This document shows positions 9,041 through 16,825 of a stretch of 64,000 bases of DNA, one piece after another. The DNA lies in the NCBI RefSeq assembly GCF_023716665.1, contig NZ_CP071860.1, forward strand, positions 620,001 through 684,000, given 5' to 3'. A program made the position numbers and the translations under genes. The notes beneath the pieces are model-generated. The model saw only the letters and a program-made list of their open reading frames with translations, had not been told where the DNA came from and searched no databases. Each line of letters opens with the position of its first letter. The first letter of the stretch is position 1. This DNA comes from Vibrio sp. SCSIO 43135 (GTDB taxonomy: Bacteria; Pseudomonadota; Gammaproteobacteria; Enterobacterales; Vibrionaceae).

Positions 9041-9072
9041 GAAAAAGCGCCGCATCCATGCAGCGCTCTTTT
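9041..9072. terminator. terminator-like hairpin after the truncated element
   Basis: GAAAAAGCGC (9041-9050) and GCGCTCTTTT (9063-9072) flank an inner GCA/TGC pairing around a TCCA loop. The A-rich left and T-rich right flanks fit a bidirectional intrinsic terminator between the lysR and ABC ATPase transcripts, which converge. I see nothing further in 9073-9227. Confidence 0.5.
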
Positions 9073-9227
9073 GGTCGGCGGCCAAACCGATTTTTAGGTG
9101 CTATATCCGCTTTTAGGCGGAACATACCAAACGCAGGTTATGCATCTGATTTGGTATTCTTTTATAAGAGTAGACTAGATATTGAATTTAGGTACTACTC
9201 TTAGACGTTTGTATTTATTGCCACTGT

Positions 9228-10847
9228 TTAGGCGGCTTCTTCACTATCGAGTTCGAATGATGCCTCAATCAACTTACGTGTATAGTCGCTCTTAGGGTTA
9301 TGGAAGATTTCATCTGCCGTTCCTTCCTCCATTACGACACCTTTTTGCATCACTAACACTCTATCGGATAGCGCTTTTACCACGCTCAAATCGTGGCTGA
9401 TGAAAAGGAAGCCGATATTATGTTTGGCCTGTATTTCCTTCAAAAGTTCAATCACAGTGAGCTGAACCGAACGATCCAACGCAGATGTGGGCTCATCCAG
9501 TAGGATAAAAGAGGGCTCAAGAATCAGTGCTCTAGCGATTGCAATGCGTTGACGCTGACCACCAGAAAACTCATGAGGGTAGCGGTTGATTGAACTTGGC
9601 TCTAAGCGCACTTCCTCAAGTGCTATACGAGCACGCTGCAGTCGCTCCGTTTTACTTAGCTGAGGCTGATGGACAGTTAAGCCTTCAGTGATGATTTCTC
9701 CAACGGTCATACGTGGGGACAAAGAGCCATAGGGATCTTGAAAAACCATTTGAATGTCTTTCTTCAAAGCAAAACGTTGCTTGTCGTCTAATTGGCTTAC
9801 ATCTTGGCCTTTAAACGCGACTTTGCCTGTCGATGGCAACAATCCAATCAGTGCACGGCCAAGCGTGGATTTACCAGATCCTGATTCGCCAACAATCCCC
9901 AGTGTTTCACCTTGTTTGAGTTGTAAGGAAATGCCTTTAACCGCTTCAAAGTATTCGCATTTACTTGCTATGAAGTGGGATTTAATCATGAACTTAACAC
10001 GAATATCTTCAGCGCTAAGTAAAGCAGGTGCGGAGGCTTCAACAGGATCTTTTTGCCCCTTAGGAACGGAGTTAATCAGCATTTTTGTGTAGGCGTGGTT
10101 TGGATTTTGGAACAGCTGCTGAGTAATGCCTTCTTCGACAACATCGCCTTTACACATCACCAATACGCGATCTGCCAGATGCTTCACCACCCCTAGGTCA
10201 TGAGTAATGAACAAAATAGCCATGCCCATTTTGGCCTGAATTTCTTTGATAAGGTTGAGCACTTCGGCTTGCACAGTAACATCAAGCGCCGTTGTTGGCT
10301 CATCAGCAATCAAGATGTCAGGTTCGTTAATCAGGGCCATTGCGATCATGATGCGCTGTAGCTGACCACCAGAGAACTCGTGGGGGAATTTGCTGTAGGC
10401 TTGCTCAGGATTAGGCAGGTGAACTAAATTAAATAGTTCCAAAACGCGTGCTTTAGCCGCTTGAACTGAGACTGAACGATGGCAAGTCATCGCTTCCGCA
10501 ACTTGAATCCCAACGCGAAGATATGGGTTGAGAGAGGTCATCGGCTCTTGGAAGATCATACCAATGCGATCGCCTCGAACAGCACACATTTCTTGTTCTG
10601 TTTTAGTCAGTAAGTCTTGGTTTTCAAATTGAATACGCGACTGCTCGTGAACAAGGGCATTTTTAGGCAGCAGTTGCATTACGGCGCTGCTTGAGACCGA
10701 TTTTCCGCTGCCAGACTCACCAACGATAGCCAAGGTTTCACCTTTGCTAAGCTCGAAGTTAACGTTCTTGACGGCGTCCACGATGCCGTCGTTGGTGGTA
10801 AAGCTAACCGAAAGGTTACTTACGGTAAGAATAGGGGGCTGTGTCAT
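9228..10847 (-). CDS. ABC transporter ATP-binding protein with two nucleotide-binding domains (YejF-like), orphan
   Basis: A 539-residue protein made of two fused ABC ATPase domains, like YejF and other oligopeptide/microcin C importers. Walker A GESGSGKS occurs near residues 43 and 315, signature FSGGQLQR near 160 and FSGGQRQR near 428, Walker B ILIADEP and FILLDEP, each followed by a D-loop and a switch His (FITHD, FISHD). Such proteins energise import through two separate permeases and a binding protein; none of these is next to it, so it must serve permeases encoded elsewhere. It forms a two-gene unit with the small gene upstream (12 bases apart) behind a Fur-box-like site, which suggests iron-responsive expression. 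The substrate is unknown. Confidence 0.85.
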   Translation of the reverse strand: MTQPPILTVSNLSVSFTTNDGIVDAVKNVNFELSKGETLAIVGESGSGKSVSSSAVMQLLPKNALVHEQSRIQFENQDLLTKTEQEMCAVRGDRIGMIFQEPMTSLNPYLRVGIQVAEAMTCHRSVSVQAAKARVLELFNLVHLPNPEQAYSKFPHEFSGGQLQRIMIAMALINEPDILIADEPTTALDVTVQAEVLNLIKEIQAKMGMAILFITHDLGVVKHLADRVLVMCKGDVVEEGITQQLFQNPNHAYTKMLINSVPKGQKDPVEASAPALLSAEDIRVKFMIKSHFIASKCEYFEAVKGISLQLKQGETLGIVGESGSGKSTLGRALIGLLPSTGKVAFKGQDVSQLDDKQRFALKKDIQMVFQDPYGSLSPRMTVGEIITEGLTVHQPQLSKTERLQRARIALEEVRLEPSSINRYPHEFSGGQRQRIAIARALILEPSFILLDEPTSALDRSVQLTVIELLKEIQAKHNIGFLFISHDLSVVKALSDRVLVMQKGVVMEEGTADEIFHNPKSDYTRKLIEASFELDSEEAA

Positions 10848-10859
10848 TGTACATCCTTA

Positions 10860-11354
10860 TCAATTGAGCACGGGCGCGTGAGTCATAAAGTCATTATGGT
10901 GTTTTAGGGTAGTGAAATAGTGATGGGCTTTTTGAACATGTTCGAGCTCTAGCATCCACTGAGCATTGCGCTGAGCTGAACAGAAAGCAGCCATGTGGTT
11001 GAGTAGGTCTTCACTGTGTTTATGCAAAATGCTGGTGGTTGTTTGAACCAGTTGGGATTGCTCAATAGAGACAAACTGAAGCAAGCCATAACTCTGATTG
11101 AGAGTGTCGAAAGCTTGCTGTTGTTGGCCCATCTTGTTAAGGATTTCCGACTGAGACACGGCAGCATCTCGTAAGCCAGACACTAAGCACACAAATTGAC
11201 ACGGTTTGGTTTCTTCATCTTCCATCGCTTGCTGGATATACGTGGGCATGTGTTGAAGCACCTCCTCAAACAAGCGGTGCGCTTCTGGCCAGTGGCCTTG
11301 TTCGAGCAATTGTTCAGCTTTTAAATAACTCGCCCAGCAATGTTGTAAGTCCAT
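10860..11354 (-). CDS. small helical protein, TPR-like, unknown function
   Basis: 164 residues, predicted largely alpha-helical. The start (YLKAEQLLEQGHWPEAHRLFEEVL, seen as YLKAEQLLEQGHW and PEAHRLFEEVL) reads like a TPR helix pair and another such pair may lie near residues 72-95. No signal peptide or membrane segment is seen. I recognise it only as a conserved Vibrio hypothetical. It is the first gene of the minus-strand unit with the dual-ATPase gene, and a Fur-box-like site lies about 55 bases upstream of its start. I infer a link to iron-responsive transport, with no direct evidence for a molecular role. Confidence 0.65.
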   Translation of the reverse strand: MDLQHCWASYLKAEQLLEQGHWPEAHRLFEEVLQHMPTYIQQAMEDEETKPCQFVCLVSGLRDAAVSQSEILNKMGQQQQAFDTLNQSYGLLQFVSIEQSQLVQTTTSILHKHSEDLLNHMAAFCSAQRNAQWMLELEHVQKAHHYFTTLKHHNDFMTHAPVLN

Positions 11355-11406
11355 CTCATTAACCTCACCGTTGATTCGCTAAATATTTAAATCGAAATAA
11401 ATCTCA

Positions 11407-11426
11407 ATTGCAAATAATTATCATTA
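11407..11426 (-). promoter_or_regulatory. Fur-box-like operator
   Basis: Read on the minus strand the core is TGATAAT-T-ATTTGCA (bases 11423 to 11409), against the Fur 7-1-7 pattern TGATAAT-N-ATTATCA. The first half-site is perfect and the second matches 5 of 7. It is flanked by further AT-rich ATTAAT repeats (11424-11432). It lies about 55 bases upstream of the minus-strand start at 11354, in promoter position for the small gene and the ABC ATPase. The Lon-like gene on the other strand begins 157 bases away. Confidence 0.6.
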
Positions 11427-11582
11427 ATAATGGTTGTGCAAGGCGATATGCGAAGTTTTTTTTGTGAATTGATTGTTATTTGCGCACTTAACCATGATTT
11501 CGGTGTAAGTCACTAAATTGTATGAATAAACCATCTACACTTGATAAAACAAAAAGGAAGAACAAACGTTTAGGAGGTAGTG

Positions 11583-13943
11583 ATGGCGATTCAAAGATTG
11601 AATTCAGAGCAACTCTACAATACTGCAGAATTAGAGAAGTTGCCGTGCAAGTCGACCAAAGAACTGGCTCCAATCGATGAGATAGTCGGCCAAGAGCGCG
11701 CTCAAAAAGCGGTCGAGTTTGCTATGTCCATCAAGGAAAAGGGCTACAACATTTATGCTATTGGTCAAAATGGCCTAGGCAAACGAACCATGATACTGCG
11801 CTACTTAAACCGCCATCAGCATGAAGTCGATTCATTGTTTGACTGGTGTTATGTGGCGAACTTTGAAGACATTCGAACACCAAAAGTGCTGAAGCTACCA
11901 TTCGGTGTGGGCGCAAAACTTAAGCAAGATATCGATAAACTGATCACCAAGTTAGTTAATGCGATCCCACTCGCCTTCGATAACGAAATGTACATTTCGC
12001 GCGCGGAAAGGCTTAAAAACCAATTGGCCGCCAAGCAGCAGGTCGAGTTAGAAAAGATCAGTAAAGACGCGAAAGAGCGCGGTATTAGTTTAACGTTGAC
12101 CACGCAAGGCGATTACCAATTTGTCGCAATGGATGGCGAAGAGCTACATACCGAAGAATCGTTTGAGGCGTTAAGTAAAAAAGAGCAGGACTATTTCGGC
12201 TCTACTATCGATGCGCTTGAAGTGGATCTGCGTGAGATGGTTCGCCAGCTTACTGAGTGGGAAGAGTCGTACAGCGAAAAAATCAAAAAGCTAAACGACG
12301 ATGTGACCCTAGATGTGATCACCCATTTTATTAAGCAGCTCAAGCTTGATTACACTAACTATCCAGATATTAAGTCTTACCTTACTGAGCTTCAAAAAGA
12401 CATCGTTGAAAACGCTGACATCTTCCTAGAGGAAACGGGAGAGCAAGGCGAGATTGCAACGGCATCATTGGATAAAAAACTGCCTCGCCGATACAAAGTC
12501 AATGTACTGGTGAGCCGAAAGAGTGATGACTTCCCAATTGTGGTGGAAGAGAATCCAAACTATCACTCATTGTTTGGTTACATTGAAACGGCAACATTCA
12601 AAGGTACGGTATTTACCGATTTCTCTTTAATTCGCCCAGGTAGCTTACATAAAGCTAACGGTGGTGTACTGCTGATGGATGCGCAAAAGGTACTAGAGCA
12701 ACCTTATGTGTGGGATGGCTTAAAGCGAGCGTTGCGAGCGCGTCAGCTAAGTTTCACTTCTTTGGAAAAAGAAGTCACGTTAACGGGTGCCGTGTCTCTT
12801 GATCCTGAGCCAATTCCACTGGACGTAAAAATCATCTTGTTTGGTGATTACCGCACCTACCAACTTCTCCAACATTACGATCCGGAATTTAGCGAGCTGT
12901 TCCGTGTGACTGCCGACTTCGAAGACGAAATGAAGCGCACGCCGGATTCAGAGCTGCATTATGCACGCTTTATTTCCAGCATTGTTCACGATAACAACAT
13001 GCTGCATTGTGACCGCAAAGCCATTGCAAGGATCATCGAGCACAGCTCTAGGCTGGCAGGCGACCAAAGTAAGCTTTCGCTTCATTCTGCACACATTGCG
13101 AATCTGTTGCGTGAATCGAACTATGTAGCTCGCCAAGCGAACTCTAATATGATTCGTACCGGCCATGTTGAAGAGGCGTTAAGTAACCAACAATTGCGTG
13201 TTAGCCGGCTGCAAGATAGCGTGATGGAAAGTTTCATAAATGGCACTACGCTGATCCATACCGATGGGGTGGCAGTAGGGCAAGTAAACGCCTTATCGGT
13301 ACTGAGTACCAGCGATCACATGTTCGGTGCGCCAAACCGTATTACAGCCACAACGTCGTATGGTGATGGTGACGTGATTGATATCGAACGTAGCGTCGAT
13401 CTGGGGGGCAGCATTCACTCTAAAGGGGTGATGATACTTACCGCTTATTTATCTTCTGTATTTGGTAAAACAGCGAGAGTACCTTTAACCACCAATATCA
13501 CCTTCGAGCAATCGTATGGTGGTGTCGATGGTGACAGTGCCAGCATGGCGGAGTTCTGTGCGGTTGTGTCGGCATTCTCTAGGAAAGCCAACCGTCAAGA
13601 TATCGCTATTACTGGCTCGATGAACCAGTTTGGTGAATCTCAGCCAATTGGCGGCGTCAACGAGAAGATCGAAGGTTTCTTCGATGTGTGTGGAATCAAA
13701 GGACGCACTAGCGAACAAGGTGTGATCATTCCTCGCTCCAACATGCATAATCTAATGCTAAGGCCTGATGTGGTGAAAGCGGTCGAAAAAGGTGAGTTCC
13801 ATATTTGGGCCATTGACCATGTCACTGAGGCGATTGAGATCTTTACCGGTAAGCCAGCGGGTGAACCAAGTGAAGAGGGCAGTTACCCAATTGATACCAT
13901 TTATGGCATCGCGCAAGCTAAGTTGAACGCATTGCGAAAGTAG
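11583..13943 (+). CDS. Lon-family ATP-dependent protease (YcbZ/LonB-like)
   Basis: 786 residues. The N-terminal AAA part has Walker A GQNGLGKRT near residue 61, an insertion with a charged coiled-coil-like stretch (about 140-270) and Walker B GGVLLMDAQ near 360. The C-terminal S16 peptidase domain has the Ser-Lys dyad: Ser652 in DGDSAS and Lys695 in VNEKIEGF. Proteins of this type are soluble, shorter relatives of Lon found in Vibrio and E. coli (YcbZ); substrates are poorly known. The ATG at 11583 is chosen because AGGAGG (11572-11577) sits 5 bases before it; a GTG directly upstream is too close. It stands alone, divergent from the Fur-site unit, and is closed by a strong terminator. Confidence 0.88.
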   Translation: MAIQRLNSEQLYNTAELEKLPCKSTKELAPIDEIVGQERAQKAVEFAMSIKEKGYNIYAIGQNGLGKRTMILRYLNRHQHEVDSLFDWCYVANFEDIRTPKVLKLPFGVGAKLKQDIDKLITKLVNAIPLAFDNEMYISRAERLKNQLAAKQQVELEKISKDAKERGISLTLTTQGDYQFVAMDGEELHTEESFEALSKKEQDYFGSTIDALEVDLREMVRQLTEWEESYSEKIKKLNDDVTLDVITHFIKQLKLDYTNYPDIKSYLTELQKDIVENADIFLEETGEQGEIATASLDKKLPRRYKVNVLVSRKSDDFPIVVEENPNYHSLFGYIETATFKGTVFTDFSLIRPGSLHKANGGVLLMDAQKVLEQPYVWDGLKRALRARQLSFTSLEKEVTLTGAVSLDPEPIPLDVKIILFGDYRTYQLLQHYDPEFSELFRVTADFEDEMKRTPDSELHYARFISSIVHDNNMLHCDRKAIARIIEHSSRLAGDQSKLSLHSAHIANLLRESNYVARQANSNMIRTGHVEEALSNQQLRVSRLQDSVMESFINGTTLIHTDGVAVGQVNALSVLSTSDHMFGAPNRITATTSYGDGDVIDIERSVDLGGSIHSKGVMILTAYLSSVFGKTARVPLTTNITFEQSYGGVDGDSASMAEFCAVVSAFSRKANRQDIAITGSMNQFGESQPIGGVNEKIEGFFDVCGIKGRTSEQGVIIPRSNMHNLMLRPDVVKAVEKGEFHIWAIDHVTEAIEIFTGKPAGEPSEEGSYPIDTIYGIAQAKLNALRK

Positions 13944-13960
13944 CACGATAGGAAAAGACT

Positions 13961-13993
13961 AAAAGCGCCCAAGATATCTTGGGCGTTTTTTTG
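13961..13993. terminator. rho-independent terminator of the Lon-like gene
   Basis: CGCCCAAG-ATAT-CTTGGGCG (13966-13985) is a perfect 8-bp GC-rich stem with a 4-base loop, followed by a run of seven T. AAAA precedes the stem, so it may also stop the convergent DUF457-type gene. Confidence 0.9.
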
Positions 13994-14052
13994 TCTGAAT
14001 TTGTGGTCACGCGACTCGATGCCCAGTGCCATTTCATTCCCGATACTCCACG

Positions 14053-15054
14053 CTAGAAATCCAAAAGCATGTCTAAATAAAGTTGTCTGGACTCGGAACT
14101 ACTGTCTCGATGCACTGCGTATTCGACGTGTGTACCCATAGTTGCCGATGGAGAGAGTTCAATGCTCCATAAAGGGTTGATTTGGTTTGGCACCATAGAA
14201 TATCGCACATCGATAATGCGCAGCTCATTGGTGGGGTCTTGCGCTAAATACCCATTTGAAAATCGGCGAAAACGTTCAATGTCTTTCGCTTGTTGAGAGC
14301 CCGGTACAAGCCATGGGAAGTCTCTGCTGAGGCTTAGCTTAGTGATGGACTCGCCTGGATATGTTTTGACGGATGACCCGACTCGAACGGCGTCAACGAC
14401 ATAGGTGTTGTGTGTTTCGTAAACGACTTTCCACACCAAGATGTTAGCAAAGCTCGGTTTAGCTTCTAGCTGAATTGGGTTGTGTTGCCTTTCTTTCGCC
14501 AATTCCCAGCCAGCGGCTTCAGCTCTATCTCTTTGAACGACTCCTAGCATCAAGTAGGTTACAGCCCAAAGATACGCAATACGCGAAAATAACACTGACC
14601 GCTTCATTATTGCCAGCCCTAGCAGTATCAATATGGGGAGCGTGAATAGTGGATCGATGACAGACACGGCGTTCCACGCATATCGATGATTGGATAGCGG
14701 CCAAAACAGTTGCGTACCGTATGAAGTGAATGAGTCTAGCAGGGCATGAGTGCTAAACCCTATGGCGGCATACAGCCAACTCTGTTTAAAAGAAAACCCT
14801 CGCTTTTTTGCCAGCAGATAGTGCAATACCAACGCACAAAGGAAACTACCGATAGGGATAAAAAAGAGTGAATGAGTAAACTGCCGATGTGCTTCGAGAA
14901 ATAGCAACGGGTCGGTTTGCGAACGGATCAATACATCCAGATCTGGCGTCATTGCAGCAAGTAGTCCAATAGAGCCCGCAGTCATCAAATGTTGTTTGTT
15001 GCTAAACGACTGTGACAAGGAGGCGCCCAGTAAACCTTGTGTTATTGGATCCAT
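14053..15054 (-). CDS. inner-membrane metal-dependent hydrolase-like protein (YdjM/DUF457 family)
   Basis: 333 residues. The N-terminal half is the YdjM/YbcI family: MDPITQGLLGASL, TPDLDVLI (Asp-rich), HRQFTHSLFF and the HALLDSFTSYG His/Asp motif, between about four membrane segments up to residue 165. These His and Asp residues are the presumed metal ligands. The C-terminal half (about 170-333) is a soluble, probably periplasmic domain. The physiological substrate is unknown; in E. coli YdjM is LexA-regulated, but I see no SOS box here. Monocistronic, convergent with the Lon-like gene. Confidence 0.75.
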   Translation of the reverse strand: MDPITQGLLGASLSQSFSNKQHLMTAGSIGLLAAMTPDLDVLIRSQTDPLLFLEAHRQFTHSLFFIPIGSFLCALVLHYLLAKKRGFSFKQSWLYAAIGFSTHALLDSFTSYGTQLFWPLSNHRYAWNAVSVIDPLFTLPILILLGLAIMKRSVLFSRIAYLWAVTYLMLGVVQRDRAEAAGWELAKERQHNPIQLEAKPSFANILVWKVVYETHNTYVVDAVRVGSSVKTYPGESITKLSLSRDFPWLVPGSQQAKDIERFRRFSNGYLAQDPTNELRIIDVRYSMVPNQINPLWSIELSPSATMGTHVEYAVHRDSSSESRQLYLDMLLDF

Positions 15055-15212
15055 AATTAACTCATTGATAGCACATGACTTAATAGTAGAACATAGGACA
15101 GGTTTCAGCTGAAAATTGAACTAAGTGGTCAGCGGGCTTTGAGCTATAGTAGATATCGAGGGTTGATATCATTTACCACTCATGTTTCATACTGGTTCAT
15201 TATTAGATTTTC

Positions 15213-15229
15213 TGCACCACATTACGTCA
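15213..15229 (+). promoter_or_regulatory. NtrC-like enhancer site 1 of the urea operon
   Basis: TGCACCA-N3-TACGTCA. The left half is a perfect NtrC half-site (TGCACCA); the right half is poor (3 of 7 against TGGTGCA). Its centre is 35 bases upstream of site 2, close to the spacing of the paired NtrC sites in front of enterobacterial glnA. Confidence 0.45.
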
Positions 15230-15247
15230 TACATGATTAACTCATAA

Positions 15248-15264
15248 TGCACCAAAATTGTTCA
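15248..15264 (+). promoter_or_regulatory. NtrC-like enhancer site 2 of the urea operon
   Basis: TGCACCA-AAA-TTGTTCA matches the NtrC dyad TGCACCA-N3-TGGTGCA in 12 of 14 positions. It lies about 100 bases upstream of the expected start point of the sigma-54 promoter, a normal enhancer distance. Confidence 0.65.
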
Positions 15265-15323
15265 GATAAATAAATACACTTTAATAACAGTTACTTATTT
15301 CCACTTTTCACGGTACGTTTATT

Positions 15324-15339
15324 TGGCATTCTTCTTGTA
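15324..15339 (+). promoter_or_regulatory. sigma-54 promoter of urtA
   Basis: TGGCATTCTTCTTGTA fits the -24/-12 pattern TGGCAC-N5-TTGCW: GG at 15325-15326 and the -12 G at 15337, with exactly 10 bases between. The one weak point is T instead of C after that G. The expected start point is near 15350, about 33 bases before urtA. With the NtrC-like sites upstream this indicates control of the urea genes by nitrogen limitation. Confidence 0.7.
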
Positions 15340-15382
15340 ACTCTGTAATTGGATAACAAAAATACAATTATGGAGTAACAAC

Positions 15383-16669
15383 ATGAACAAGGTGTTCAAT
15401 TTATCGCTAACTGCACTATGTACAACTCTTTCACTTTCTTCTGCAACGGTGTTTGCGGCAGAGGAAACAATTAAGGTGGGCGTTCTACATTCACTGTCCG
15501 GCACAATGGCGATAAGCGAAACAACGCTAAAAGATACCGTGCTAATGCTCATTGAAGAGCAGAATAAGAAGGGTGGTTTGCTTGGCAAAAAACTCGAGCC
15601 AGTAGTGGTTGATCCTGCATCAAACTGGCCTTTGTTTGCTGAAAAAGCCCGCGAGCTTATCGAGAAAGAGAAGGTTGATGTCGTTTTTGGTGGTTGGACG
15701 TCGGTGTCACGTAAGTCGATGCTGCCAGTCTTTGAAGAGCTGAACAGTATTCTTTTCTACCCAGTACAATATGAAGGTGAAGAATCGTCTAAGAACGTTT
15801 TCTATACAGGCGCTGCGCCCAATCAACAGGCGATTCCTGCCGTCGAATACCTAATGGATGAGTTGGAAGTGGAACGTTGGGTACTAGCTGGTACCGATTA
15901 CGTTTACCCTCGTACAACCAATAAAATCCTAGAAGCCTACCTAAAAGATAAAGGTGTCGCAGAAGAAGACATCATGATCAGCTACACGCCATTTGGTCAT
16001 TCTGACTGGCAATCAATCGTGTCTGACATCAAAAAGTTCGGTGCTGCGGGCAAGAAAACAGCTGTGGTGTCTACTGTAAATGGCGATGCGAATGTCCCTT
16101 TCTATAAAGAGCTCGGCGCTCAAGGCATTTCATCTGAAGATATCCCAGTTATTGCATTCTCTGTCGGTGAAGAAGAGTTGTCAGGTATGGATACTGAACC
16201 ATTGGTTGGCCACTTAGCAGCGTGGAACTACTTCATGAGTGTCGATACCGAAGCTAATGCAGAGTTCGTGGAAACATGGCAATCATTTATCCAGAGTGAA
16301 AAACGCGTAACCAACGATCCAATGGAAGCGCATTATGTTGGTTTCAATATGTGGGCTCAAGCGGTTACCAACGCGGGCACGACAGATGCGGAAGCGGTAC
16401 AAGATGCTTTGATCGGCGTATCAGTGCCTAACCTTTCTGGTGGCTACTCAACCATGCTACCTAACCACCACATAACTAAACCTGTTCTTATCGGTGAGAT
16501 CCAAGACGATGGTCAATTCGATATCGTTTGGGAAACCACAGGCCTTGTCGCGGGTGATGCATGGTCTAGCTATCTACCTGAGTCTGCGAAGCTATTCTCA
16601 AGCTGGTCGAAGCCTTTCTCATGTGGTGCTTTCAACGTTGAAACCAAGAAATGTTCCGGTAGTAACTAG
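15383..16669 (+). CDS. urtA: urea ABC transporter, substrate-binding protein
   Basis: UrtA is the periplasmic urea receptor. The 428-residue precursor has a Sec signal (MNKVFNLSLTALCTTLSL to TVFAAEE) and then a type I periplasmic-binding domain of the amide/urea subfamily: VGVLHSLSGTMAISE, FGGWTSVSRKSMLPV, ILFYPVQYEGEE and NYVYP-like TDYVYPRTTN. The Cys-containing C-terminus (SCGAFNVETKKC) is also typical. GGAG precedes the ATG. It is the first and most highly expressed gene expected in the urt-ure cluster, and a large hairpin follows it before urtB. Confidence 0.93.
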   Translation: MNKVFNLSLTALCTTLSLSSATVFAAEETIKVGVLHSLSGTMAISETTLKDTVLMLIEEQNKKGGLLGKKLEPVVVDPASNWPLFAEKARELIEKEKVDVVFGGWTSVSRKSMLPVFEELNSILFYPVQYEGEESSKNVFYTGAAPNQQAIPAVEYLMDELEVERWVLAGTDYVYPRTTNKILEAYLKDKGVAEEDIMISYTPFGHSDWQSIVSDIKKFGAAGKKTAVVSTVNGDANVPFYKELGAQGISSEDIPVIAFSVGEEELSGMDTEPLVGHLAAWNYFMSVDTEANAEFVETWQSFIQSEKRVTNDPMEAHYVGFNMWAQAVTNAGTTDAEAVQDALIGVSVPNLSGGYSTMLPNHHITKPVLIGEIQDDGQFDIVWETTGLVAGDAWSSYLPESAKLFSSWSKPFSCGAFNVETKKCSGSN

Positions 16670-16686
16670 AACGATTGGTTAGCACA

Positions 16687-16745
16687 TTGAGCCTTCTGTA
16701 TAGGAGGAAGTGCCAGTGAAGGAGTTCCACTAATGGAAGGCTCAT
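16687..16745 (+). promoter_or_regulatory. intercistronic hairpin between urtA and urtB
   Basis: TTGAGCCTTC (16687-16696) pairs with GAAGGCTCA(T) (16736-16745), a 9-bp GC-containing stem; an inner GTG/CAC and GGA/TCC pairing can form inside. It has no T tract. Such hairpins after binding-protein genes commonly protect the upstream message from 3' decay and let the receptor be made in excess over the permease. That role here is inference. Confidence 0.5.
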
Positions 16746-16825
16746 TGCTTCAAGTAACAATAATTCTACACGTGTCCATCAAGCAAAAATAACAATATCT
16801 AGCTGGATGTACTAAGGAAGCAGGG

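Noticed and set aside
8778..9204. Two short plus-strand frames overlapping the end of lysR and the truncated element
   Set aside because: They lie in the MITE-like sequence and a terminator, with no ribosome site.
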